Origin: Bacteroidota bacterium
GTDB taxonomy: Bacteria > Bacteroidota > Ignavibacteria > Palsa-1295
NCBI GenBank assembly: GCA_025363505.1
Contig: JANYDV010000122.1
Span: 1-14,704, forward strand
Direction of reading: 5' to 3'
DNA length: 14,704 bases
Shown: positions 1 to 6,605 of the stretch, piece after piece
Layout of the letters: each line of letters starts with the position of its first letter
Position numbering within the stretch: position 1 is the first letter of the stretch
The notes under the pieces: generated by a model
What the model was told of the DNA's origin: nothing
What the model saw: the letters and a program-made list of their open reading frames with translations, nothing else
Databases searched by the model: none
Translations under genes and position numbers: made by a program

Positions 1-47
1 GCGAATGGGGTTGGATATGGACTTATTGCTTAAATTAAAGATTGTTT

Positions 48-97
48 GGATTCCCGCCTTCGCGGAAATGACAGATGGGTGGCGTGGGAATGACAGG
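48..97. repeat. Decayed dispersed intergenic repeat
   Basis: Bases 48-74 contain an imperfect inverted repeat: TTCC, a bulged C, GC, a CTTC loop, then GC GGAA (51-67). It is followed by ATGACAG, and a second half-copy, GGGAATGACAGG, lies at 86-97. From memory, closely similar GATTCCCGC-loop-GCGGGAATGAC palindromes are scattered through intergenic DNA of many bacteria. This copy looks like one with a G lost from the right arm. It lies in the gene-free left edge (1-152), just past the stop codon of the minus-strand outer-membrane gene. The hairpin is not followed by a T-run on either strand, so I do not call it a terminator. I see no gene in 1-152. Confidence 0.45.
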
Positions 98-152
98 AGT
101 TGGGGCGAGCGGAGAATGATGGGGTGTGGGAGTGGGATGGCTTAATAGAATA

Positions 153-1661
153 TTAAAAACGACCGTGAATTGCGAAGGCTATGTCTGTTCTGCCGGTGCC
201 GGCATTGAAGAATTGCAAGAGGTGCGCTGTAGCAATATCAAGCATTACGTGATCGAAGAGCGTAGTGCCGAGACCAAGCGTTACATCGGATTGACCGCTT
301 TGAATAAAAAATCCGGCGGCTATGCGGAGCGAGGCAATGGTATTTTCATGCTCGCCGGTAATACCAATACCGATGCGGGGATGATTCAAACTGCCGACGA
401 CACTATTGAGACCGTCGTCAAATTCGATAGCGAGAAACGATTTATGAAAAAAGTCGAGGTTCATTGCTGCGCGGCGCAAGTCCATCTTCGCACCGATACG
501 GAGCATTGTCGGGAGTGGGGTCGTAAACGAATTTAAGTGTGTAAGTGTACCGCTCAAGACTCTGAGCGAATCATTGAGATGCTTAATGTCGCCAATGACA
601 TTGTCGTAGTGAATGGTATCAATGACATGATCGGCAACACGTTCGGTCGCATTGACTGACCAATTGATAAAGCCAATATCGGTCACCGAGGCGGCGAGTG
701 TAAAAAGGGGGTCGCTTCCGGTTTTGTCGAGCAAGACTTCGATCGAACCGCCGAGATCGGCGCCGAAGCCGGAGCCAGCTTGATCGCTGGTGATGAATCC
801 GAAGCTAAAACTGGTTGGGAGTTTATTGGGATCGAATGCCGAGCCGTAAGCAGAACGAATTTTGTAGTTGACATTGATAATAGCTTTGCCACTACCGACA
901 CCGTTCCGAAAATAATTATCGGGATCAAGCCCAATATAGGCAGTGCCCGAAACATATTTGAGTGCAGCACCAAGTTTGATGTAATGAACAGGTTTTGGTG
1001 CAGTTTGGGGATGATCGCCATCGCCGAAAAAGTCTTCGCGAACAGTAAACTGATGTGCGAACGTGAGTGCATACTCGTTATACCACATCCCTTGAAAATC
1101 GAAGTTGGAGTAGGAGCCTGGATACTGTGCAAGTTGGGACTCAGCATGAATAAAAAAATTCAGGAAGCTTGCCGGAATATCAGTACGAAGCGCGGCGTGG
1201 GTAGTCCAGGTAAGTGCAAGTGTTCCGAGATCGGGCACGTGATACGATGCACCGAGAATTTCGACATCGGCACGACCGGAGAGTTTTTCGTCGAGCAAGA
1301 GATTCGAAATCTTCTTTCGATCTTCATCGGAGATCGTACCACCGGAAGGTTTGAATACACTGGCAAGCGAAGCGGCATCGATAAAACTTGGACCTGCATC
1401 AACCCCAAATGCAGAAAAAGGAATTATGCCAAAGGTGATCGTAGGATTTTTTTTGTAGTAGTCGGAAGGGTAGTCGCTGTATTGCAACAGAGCCGGATTG
1501 AGACCCACCGCAGAAAGACCTTCGCCGGTGATGGCATAGGTTCGACCTGCGCCGTGTGCAAATGCCGAAAGATGTTCGTATCCTTCTTGGGCATGAGCAG
1601 AGTGTAAAGACAATAATAGAAAGAAACAACTGATGGACAATATATTGACGATCTGTTTCAT
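153..1661 (-). CDS. Putative outer-membrane beta-barrel protein (PorV/PorQ- or DUF5723-like)
   Basis: The 502-residue product begins with a clear Sec signal peptide: Lys-Gln start, hydrophobic core at residues 5-19, and an A-H-A cleavage site before Q25. The mature N-terminus (about 36-60) has a GAGRTYAITGEGLSAVGLNPA stretch in parts, the 'small glycine-rich plus NPA' pattern at the start of PorV/PorQ/FadL-like barrels. Alternating hydrophobic, aromatic and glycine-rich segments continue to a C-terminal Phe, as expected for a BAM-inserted barrel. It should therefore lie in the outer membrane; the specific role is unknown. The start at 1661 follows an AAGGAAAA ribosome-binding site (about 1669-1676) inside the end of the upstream peptidase gene. 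Only 3 bases separate the two genes, so they are probably co-transcribed and translationally coupled. The family assignment rests on pattern recognition only and could be another barrel family. Confidence 0.7.
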   Translation of the reverse strand: MKQIVNILSISCFFLLLSLHSAHAQEGYEHLSAFAHGAGRTYAITGEGLSAVGLNPALLQYSDYPSDYYKKNPTITFGIIPFSAFGVDAGPSFIDAASLASVFKPSGGTISDEDRKKISNLLLDEKLSGRADVEILGASYHVPDLGTLALTWTTHAALRTDIPASFLNFFIHAESQLAQYPGSYSNFDFQGMWYNEYALTFAHQFTVREDFFGDGDHPQTAPKPVHYIKLGAALKYVSGTAYIGLDPDNYFRNGVGSGKAIINVNYKIRSAYGSAFDPNKLPTSFSFGFITSDQAGSGFGADLGGSIEVLLDKTGSDPLFTLAASVTDIGFINWSVNATERVADHVIDTIHYDNVIGDIKHLNDSLRVLSGTLTHLNSFTTPLPTMLRIGAKMDLRRAAMNLDFFHKSFLAIEFDDGLNSVVGSLNHPRIGIGITGEHENTIASLRIAAGFFIQSGQSDVTLGLGTTLFDHVMLDIATAHLLQFFNAGTGRTDIAFAIHGRF

Positions 1662-1664
1662 TAA

Positions 1665-3047
1665 TTATTTTCCTTTTTTCATTAACCGTTCGATGTCTTC
1701 GATCTTTCTTGGTGATGCGATCGAGAGGTTGCGTGGTCCGTCGGCAGTAATAAGGATGTCATCTTCGATTCGGCAACCGATCTTCCACCACTTTGGATCG
1801 CAGGGACTTCCTTCGGGTATATAGATGCCGGGTTCGACGGTGATAACATTATTTTCTTCGAGCGTAAGATGTGTGCCGACATCATGAACATCAAGTCCGA
1901 GATAATGGGAAGTGCCATGCATAAAATATTTTTTATATTCTTCGGGGGCGTGGATGATGCCGAGCTTTACTAAACCGGCGATGATGACTTTTGTCGCAGC
2001 TTCGTGCGGTGCCTTGAAGCTCTTGCCGACAACCGCTTGCGCAATGCCCGAGTCTTGCGCTTCGAGGACGATGTTATAGATAGCACGTTGTGCGGGAGTA
2101 AATTTGCCGTTGACAGGGAAGCTGCGAGTAATATCAGCAGTGTAGCCGTGATACTCGGCGCCCATATCCATCTCGATAAAGTCGCCATCAACCGTTTTGC
2201 GGCGATTGTTTTCGTTATGTAAGATCGTTGAGTTGTTGCCACTGCCAACAATACAAGGATAGCCGGTATATTCGGCGCCGTTCTTTGAAAAAATATATTC
2301 GCCAAGTGATTGCATCTGGTATTCATACCAACCGGGCTTGACTTGCTTCATAATATCATTATGAGCTTCGTTTGAAATAGCAATGGCTTTCTTGAGCAAC
2401 TCTATTTCTTCGGAAGTTTTGATATAGCGCAGGCGCGCCATCATCGGTGCCGGAGAAGCAGTGGTGATGTTTGGATATGTTGTTTTGAAATGCGCGAGCG
2501 ATGTGTTATAGAGTTGATAGGTTGTGTCAGCAAGTGGATCATAGACAGTTTTTAATGCTGTCGGTTGGTAGTACAATGTATCGGCGTGCGGAAGAATACT
2601 ATCGAGATAAAAGCCGAGAGAATCTATCGTATGCGATTCCATAAAACCAAGAAATGTTCGAGCACCTTCGGTGCCGAGCCTAACACCCGTCCAGGCTTCG
2701 CGAGTAGAGTCTTTTTTATCAACGAATAATATTTCGCGCATCGGACGACCATTCACCAACAGCAACGCAGCTTTTGGTTGGATGTGGCCCGTGAGATAGT
2801 AGAAGTTTGGGTCTTGGTGGTAGAGGTAATTTACATCATTTGCTCGATTTTTTTCGAATGCGGCTGTGAAGAGCGCAACTGACTTTGTGCCCATATTTCT
2901 GAAGACCATGTCACGGCGCACTTTATGAAAACTAAGCCCAAGACGGTCTTCGTCATATTGTGCAAATTTAGTCGAAGTGGGGAGATGTTGTGCTGTTGCA
3001 GTAGCTATGCAACAACAAATAACGAAAGAAAAAAGGAGTAACTTCAT
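1665..3047 (-). CDS. Exported Xaa-Pro aminopeptidase (M24B)
   Basis: This 460-residue metallopeptidase should remove an N-terminal residue that precedes proline. Residues 1-19 form a Sec signal peptide ending ATATA before Q20, so the enzyme is probably periplasmic. An AMP_N-type domain spans about 28-180 (NFYYLTG at 81-87). The pita-bread catalytic domain follows at about 205-450. The expected two-metal ligands are visible with spacing like that of E. coli PepP: D294, D305, H381, E405 and E428. H377 and H388 match the additional catalytic histidines in HGTSH...DVHDVG. The ATG at 3047 directly abuts the TAG stop of the dehydratase gene, and there is no good Shine-Dalgarno site, which suggests coupled re-initiation. 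The next gene starts 3 bases after its stop. No catalytic residue appears to be missing. Whether it prefers dipeptides or longer peptides cannot be told. Confidence 0.93.
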   Translation of the reverse strand: MKLLLFSFVICCCIATATAQHLPTSTKFAQYDEDRLGLSFHKVRRDMVFRNMGTKSVALFTAAFEKNRANDVNYLYHQDPNFYYLTGHIQPKAALLLVNGRPMREILFVDKKDSTREAWTGVRLGTEGARTFLGFMESHTIDSLGFYLDSILPHADTLYYQPTALKTVYDPLADTTYQLYNTSLAHFKTTYPNITTASPAPMMARLRYIKTSEEIELLKKAIAISNEAHNDIMKQVKPGWYEYQMQSLGEYIFSKNGAEYTGYPCIVGSGNNSTILHNENNRRKTVDGDFIEMDMGAEYHGYTADITRSFPVNGKFTPAQRAIYNIVLEAQDSGIAQAVVGKSFKAPHEAATKVIIAGLVKLGIIHAPEEYKKYFMHGTSHYLGLDVHDVGTHLTLEENNVITVEPGIYIPEGSPCDPKWWKIGCRIEDDILITADGPRNLSIASPRKIEDIERLMKKGK

Positions 3048-3329
3048 CTATGGAATAAGATCAATTTGTGACGCCAAAACAAAATCAAGTTCGGTGATAC
3101 CATCTTCATCGTGAGTCGAAAGTGTAATCAAGACTTTTTTGTAATCATGTAAGAAGATGTCAGGATGATGATCGAGCAGTTCGGCGCACTCAGCAATTTT
3201 GGCAATGAATGCGACCGAATCAAGAAAATCTTTACGTTCATATTCTTTTTCGATGGCATTTTTTTCGGGATTGAACGTCCAGCCTGTTTGCAGATGCGCC
3301 ATTATTTCGGCGTAATCGAGATGTGCCAT
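3048..3329 (-). CDS. Pterin-4a-carbinolamine dehydratase (4a-hydroxytetrahydrobiopterin dehydratase)
   Basis: This small cytoplasmic enzyme dehydrates 4a-hydroxytetrahydropterin, recycling the pterin cofactor of aromatic amino-acid hydroxylases. The 93-residue form starting at 3329 has the whole family fold: GW at 16-17, the charged strand EKEYERKDF (27-35), the signature LDHHPDI (52-58) with H54 and H55, then L-S-T-H with H73, and DGITELD plus LASQID near the C-terminus. An upstream in-frame ATG at 3362 would add 11 residues (LLLKKKIITH-type) encoded partly by a ten-base A run. Those residues are not part of the usual family N-terminus, so I prefer 3329. Neither start has a good Shine-Dalgarno site. 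No aromatic hydroxylase gene lies in the window. The gene is first in a minus-strand trio with the peptidase and the barrel protein, which are not obviously related to pterin metabolism. Confidence 0.88.
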   Translation of the reverse strand: MAHLDYAEIMAHLQTGWTFNPEKNAIEKEYERKDFLDSVAFIAKIAECAELLDHHPDIFLHDYKKVLITLSTHDEDGITELDFVLASQIDLIP

Positions 3330-3356
3330 GTGTGTAATGATTTTTTTTTTCAACAG

Positions 3357-3373
3357 AAGCATTCGTAATGCTT
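3357..3373. repeat. Perfect 7-bp hairpin in the prfB-dehydratase spacer
   Basis: The stretch AAGCATT-CGT-AATGCTT is a perfect inverted repeat with a 3-base loop. On the minus strand it covers the alternative upstream ATG (3362) of the dehydratase gene. It is then followed by a ten-base A run (3341-3350), not by Ts, so it does not look like an intrinsic terminator in either direction. It could mask the upstream start in mRNA, which is inference. Confidence 0.4.
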
Positions 3374-3380
3374 CGGGTTT

Positions 3381-3441
3381 AGATTCTTCGCTTCGCTCAG
3401 AATGAGAGTATTACATTATTATACTGTCATTTCAGAATGAC
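3381..3441. repeat. Short dispersed-type palindromic repeat between prfB and the dehydratase gene
   Basis: On the minus strand, 3405-3383 reads TCATTCTGAGCGAAGCGAAGAAT (given here as a pattern: ATTCT, GA, GC, GAA loop, GC, GA, AGAAT). The outer ATTCT/AGAAT and inner GC/GC pairs are separated by opposed GA/GA, which in RNA could form tandem sheared G-A pairs. A second unit at 3426-3441 is a perfect 6-bp hairpin, GTCATT-TCAG-AATGAC, sharing the CATTCTGA-like core. I recall sequences of this kind as widespread intergenic repeats in bacteria, but cannot check copy number. It occupies most of the 3363-3445 spacer and replaces any obvious terminator of prfB. Confidence 0.45.
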
Positions 3442-3445
3442 GATG

Positions 3446-4601
3446 TTAATCAAGATCGTCATCGCCGGTGTCAGTTACTTTGAGCTTGCCACCGACATAG
3501 AGTAGATATGATTTCATAAAATCGGTGATGTCGCCATTCATCACTGCTTGAATGTCAGTCTTTGCGACTTTGGTGCGATGATCTTTTGCCATAGTGTAGG
3601 GCTGAAAGACATAGGAGCGAATTTGTGCTCCCCATGAGGCTTTCATCTTCGAGCCTTCGATTGAAGCAAGACGAGCTTCTTCGATTTCTCGAATAATAAT
3701 TGCAATACGGCTCTTGAGCATTTTCATTGCACGCTCGCCGTTTTGTAATTGCGAACGTTCTTCTTGGCAAGCAGCAACGACGATTTGATCTTTGCCGGTG
3801 GAGTCGGTAAATTTGTAGGTCCACCGCACAGCGGTTTCGACTTTGTTTACGTTCTGTCCGCCCTTGCCGCCTGCGCGATAGGTGTCGCGTTGTAAGAATG
3901 CAGGGTTAAGCGGAATATCTTCATTGACATCTTCAAGAAGAGGGTAGGCATAGACACTCGCAAAACTGGTATGACGACGAGCATTAGCATCATAGGGAGA
4001 TATGCGAACCAAGCGATGTACGCCGTTTTCGGCTTTGAGATAGCCAAAGGCATTATCACCTTTGATCTCAAGTGTTGCAGATTTGATACCTGCACCTTCG
4101 CCGGGAAGCTCGTCCATCATCGAGACTTTGTAGCCATTTTGTTCACCCCAACGGGTGTACATACGTTCGAGCATCTCAGCCCAGTCTTGTGCTTCGGTGC
4201 CACCCTGTCCTGCATTGATAACAAGGATAGCATCCTTCATATCATCAGGACCAGAAAGCATAACCGCGACTTCTTGAGCGGTGAGGGTTTGTTCGAGTTC
4301 GGAAAATTCGGCTTGAACTTGATCGGTAAGCGAAGGATCTTCTTCGGCAAGTTCGAGCAACGCTCCGGCATCTTCGATACGAGATTTGAGCTGACGGAAT
4401 TCATCACGCTCTTTTTTGAGGCGTGTTGCTTCTTGCATTACCTTTTGGGCAGTGCGTTGGTCATTCCAAAAATCGGGTTCGTAGGATTGAGCTTCGAGTA
4501 CGGCGATACGTTTCTCTTTTGAAACGAGGTCAAAGAGAGTCGCCGAGTTCAGCGAGACGGGCGCGTAGATCGGCAATAGAAATGGCTACAAGTTCTGACA
4601 T
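3446..4601 (-). CDS. prfB: Peptide chain release factor 2, expressed through a +1 programmed frameshift
   Basis: RF2 recognises UAA and UGA in the ribosomal A site and triggers peptide release. The protein is encoded in two frames. An ATG at 4601 opens 23 codons (ending ...DLRARLAELGDSL) that stop at TGA (4532-4530). A +1 shift skipping T4532 continues in the long frame as DLVSKEK..., giving 384 residues, close to the family norm. The first segment matches the normal RF2 N-terminal helix, and the peptide encoded by the long frame upstream of the shift (4576-4532) does not. Visible motifs are the peptidyl-transferase-site GGQ at 247-249 (context AGGKGGQNVNK), the stop-reading tripeptide at 201-203, which is SPY rather than the usual SPF, and ARRHTSF just after it. 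The gene lies alone, between the terminator at 4659-4688 and the repeat spacer at 3363-3445. A naive call of 4576 or later as the start would be wrong. Confidence 0.95.
4529..4535 (-). promoter_or_regulatory. prfB +1 recoding site (CTT TGA C)
   Basis: The minus strand reads CTT-TGA-C, the heptanucleotide conserved at prfB frameshift sites. The in-frame UGA is codon 24, where RF2 itself should act: low RF2 lets the CUU-decoding tRNA slip to UUU and restores the reading frame, which is the known autoregulatory loop. In E. coli an AGGGGG stimulator sits 3 bases before CUU. Here the preceding bases are GAACTCGGCGACTCT, with no recognisable Shine-Dalgarno-like stretch. Confidence 0.93.
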
Positions 4602-4658
4602 AGACGGGTACAACAGTCGAAGCCGCGAAAATGTTTTGAAAGAATTGATTTGAATAAT

Positions 4659-4688
4659 AAAAGGCTCCGACCAAAGTCGGAGCCTTTT
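4659..4688 (-). terminator. Intrinsic terminator of the ABC exporter operon
   Basis: A perfect 13-bp inverted repeat (AAAAGGCTCCGAC / GTCGGAGCCTTTT) has a 4-base loop at 4672-4675. Read on the minus strand, the right arm ends TTTT and continues ATTATT, giving the U-rich tail of a rho-independent terminator. It lies 69 bases past the permease stop (4758) and 57 bases before the prfB start (4601), so it separates the exporter operon from prfB, which then needs its own promoter within about 4602-4658. I could not identify that promoter with confidence. Confidence 0.88.
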
Positions 4689-4757
4689 GAAGCGGTATGA
4701 CAATCAGAGTGAGGTAAGACAGTCAAAGGTAATGTCACGCTATAAAATTCAGAAAAA

Positions 4758-5603
4758 TTAGAACTCTTTTTTACTAAATGCTAATGTTGCTAAATAAAGA
4801 TATACACCAGATAATCCGATTGTCACAAATATCGGTACCCACTCGATGGATTTTCCCATTAAGAGATTGCCCATATTCGAACCCATGCTATTTGACGGAA
4901 AAATATAATAGAGGATATTCGCAATCATTGTCAGCCATGACTTTCCGGAACTGGCAACCATTGTTTCAATGGCATGACCAAGCGAGATCAATCCATTAAG
5001 AAAGAATAAACCAATACCAATGATGATTGATAATGCACTCGATCGCGAAAGAACGGCAGTCAGGACAACGATAGAATAGATCCCAGCAAAACCAAGTGTG
5101 ATAAAAAATGCACAAGCGAGAAAGCCGTAATTCCACATTCCGGTTGCGGTCGAAACAACGACCCACATACCGAGAATGAACCAGGTTGCTTCGAGTGCAA
5201 TAATCAAAACACCACCCATATATCTGCCGAAGATATAGAGCCAACGCGGAACAGGTTTTGAGAGCAATAAATCTATCGTGCCTTTTTCCATTTGCGAGTT
5301 GATCAGCCCCGAAGTGGCAAAAACGCCAACACAAATGATAAAAAAGTATAAGATGTTTGAAACAGCGGCATAGAATATATCCATAACCGTGGCTTTGACG
5401 ACAGCAGCCATCATATCAGCATTGTTGTTCCCGTTATGTGAAGTGTTCTGTACTTCAGCCATTGCTTTACGAACATCATCGCTTTGGAAGACAAAGAAGG
5501 CGATAACAATAATGAGCGTCGAGAAAATAAAAAAACCGATTAACGTTTTTTTAGCGATTGCTTCTCGAAAAGTCTCTTCAATAATTGCAAAAAATTGTTT
5601 CAT
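4758..5603 (-). CDS. ABC-2 type transporter permease
   Basis: This 281-residue inner-membrane protein has about six predicted transmembrane segments: near 20-40, 78-100, 125-150, 155-180, 190-212 and 255-275. A hydrophilic loop rich in Asn/His/Met follows the first (about 43-68). The cytoplasmic stretch MEKGTIDLLLSKPVPRWLYIFGRY (in part, 106 onward) is the coupling region typical of NosY/GldF-like ABC-2 permeases, matching 'ER-GT-LLS-PV-R'. It should form the channel partner of the ATPase encoded 23 bases upstream. The pair resembles an exporter rather than an importer, and no binding-protein gene is present. The substrate cannot be inferred. A terminator follows at 4659-4688. Confidence 0.88.
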   Translation of the reverse strand: MKQFFAIIEETFREAIAKKTLIGFFIFSTLIIVIAFFVFQSDDVRKAMAEVQNTSHNGNNNADMMAAVVKATVMDIFYAAVSNILYFFIICVGVFATSGLINSQMEKGTIDLLLSKPVPRWLYIFGRYMGGVLIIALEATWFILGMWVVVSTATGMWNYGFLACAFFITLGFAGIYSIVVLTAVLSRSSALSIIIGIGLFFLNGLISLGHAIETMVASSGKSWLTMIANILYYIFPSNSMGSNMGNLLMGKSIEWVPIFVTIGLSGVYLYLATLAFSKKEF

Positions 5604-5626
5604 AGAAAAAAAGTATTCGATGGTGA

Positions 5627-6565
5627 TTATTTTACAGAAGCACGTTGTACCTCGGAGTTGCCGATGAGCTGAATAAAAAGATCTTCGAGCGATGAACGCT
5701 TTGGAATGACGGCTCCGATTGAAATGTTATTCGAGCGCAACAAATCAAGTTGTGCATCAAGCTCTTTTGGTGTTTCGCAAACAATAGTCATTTTGTTATG
5801 CTCCGGCTCAGTGGATGATGGTGAGAGCAAAGATATGGCTTGAGCAAATTGATCGGAGGCTATCTGAACTTCGTAATAATTCTTTTGCGAAGTCAGGTCT
5901 TGCACTTTGCCTTCGGTAATAATTTGCCCTTGTCGCATAATGGCAACACGATCGGAGATTTGTTCGACTTCCGAAAGTAGATGCGAGTTGAGGAATACCG
6001 TCTTGCCGCGTTCTTTGAGATGTGTCAAGACATCGCGAATTTCTTTTCGACCGACGGGATCGACACCATCTGTTGGTTCATCAAGAATGATAAGATCGGG
6101 GTCGTTAATGAGGGCTTGAGCCAACCCGAGGCGTTGCATCATTCCTTTGGAATACTTGCGGACTTTCATTGTGCGCCAGTCGTTCATCCCGACAAGCCCC
6201 AGCGTTTCATTGATGCGTGCTTCGAGTAGAACGGGATCGACTTCGGAAAGTTTTCCGAAATATCGCAAGACTTGCTCTCCGGTGAGATGAAGCGGGTAGC
6301 GATGATTTTCGGGAAGATATCCGATTCGCTTTTTTGAGTTGATCGAGCCAAGCGGATCACCAAAAATATAGCCCGAACCGCTGGTTGGGAAGACGATGCC
6401 GAGCATACATTTGATGAAAGTTGTTTTACCGGCTCCATTGGGACCGAGTAGCGAATAGATCTCTCCGGCTTTGACGGAGATAGAAACTCCTTGCAGTGCC
6501 GGCACAGCTTTTGCGCCGCCGCCGAAACGTTTTACAAGACTATCGGTTGTTAGGATGTATTCCAT
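5627..6565 (-). CDS. ABC transporter ATP-binding protein
   Basis: This 312-residue cytoplasmic ATPase powers the neighbouring permease. Its nucleotide-binding domain (about 4-225) has all catalytic motifs: Walker A GPNGAGKT (41-48), a Q-loop region GYLPENH in which the usual Gln is Glu86, the signature YSKGMMQRL (138-146), Walker B LIILDEPT with catalytic E163, the D-loop at about 167-170, and the switch His195. The C-terminal extension (about 226-312) is typical of CcmA/NatA/GldA-like ATPases of ABC-2 systems. Glu in the Q-loop position is, as I recall, common in this subgroup and need not be a defect. The ATG at 6565 is only 40 bases from the divergent SDR gene. Substrate unknown. Confidence 0.93.
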   Translation of the reverse strand: MEYILTTDSLVKRFGGGAKAVPALQGVSISVKAGEIYSLLGPNGAGKTTFIKCMLGIVFPTSGSGYIFGDPLGSINSKKRIGYLPENHRYPLHLTGEQVLRYFGKLSEVDPVLLEARINETLGLVGMNDWRTMKVRKYSKGMMQRLGLAQALINDPDLIILDEPTDGVDPVGRKEIRDVLTHLKERGKTVFLNSHLLSEVEQISDRVAIMRQGQIITEGKVQDLTSQKNYYEVQIASDQFAQAISLLSPSSTEPEHNKMTIVCETPKELDAQLDLLRSNNISIGAVIPKRSSLEDLFIQLIGNSEVQRASVK

Positions 6566-6605
6566 TATGTGCTAAACTTGAAAGTATAAATATACAACGT
6601 ATTCA
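6566..6605. promoter_or_regulatory. Divergent intergenic promoter region
   Basis: The 40 bases separate two divergent starts, the ABC ATPase (minus) and the SDR oxidoreductase (plus), and are A/T-rich. An interrupted palindrome GTAT-AAAT-ATAC lies at 6584-6595, and TATACT (minus strand, within 6583-6588) could serve as a -10 for the exporter. Promoters for both directions must lie here or inside the opposing gene. No convincing -35/-10 pair could be fixed, so only the location is supported. Confidence 0.4.

Noticed and set aside
126..536. Plus-strand 136-codon open frame opposite the outer-membrane gene
   Set aside because: It is antisense to a gene with a clear signal peptide and barrel pattern. 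The translation has no recognisable domain and reflects codon bias of the other strand.
780..1607. Plus-strand 275-codon open frame
   Set aside because: It lies wholly antisense to the same barrel gene. It is cysteine-rich with no domain, ribosome-binding site or neighbours to support it.
3357..3373. AAGCATT-CGT-AATGCTT hairpin as the prfB terminator
   Set aside because: On the minus strand it is followed by CTGTTG and an A run instead of Ts, so it lacks the U-tract of an intrinsic terminator.
3971..4522. Plus-strand 183-codon open frame within prfB
   Set aside because: It is a shadow of the RF2 gene, whose motifs are unmistakable on the minus strand.
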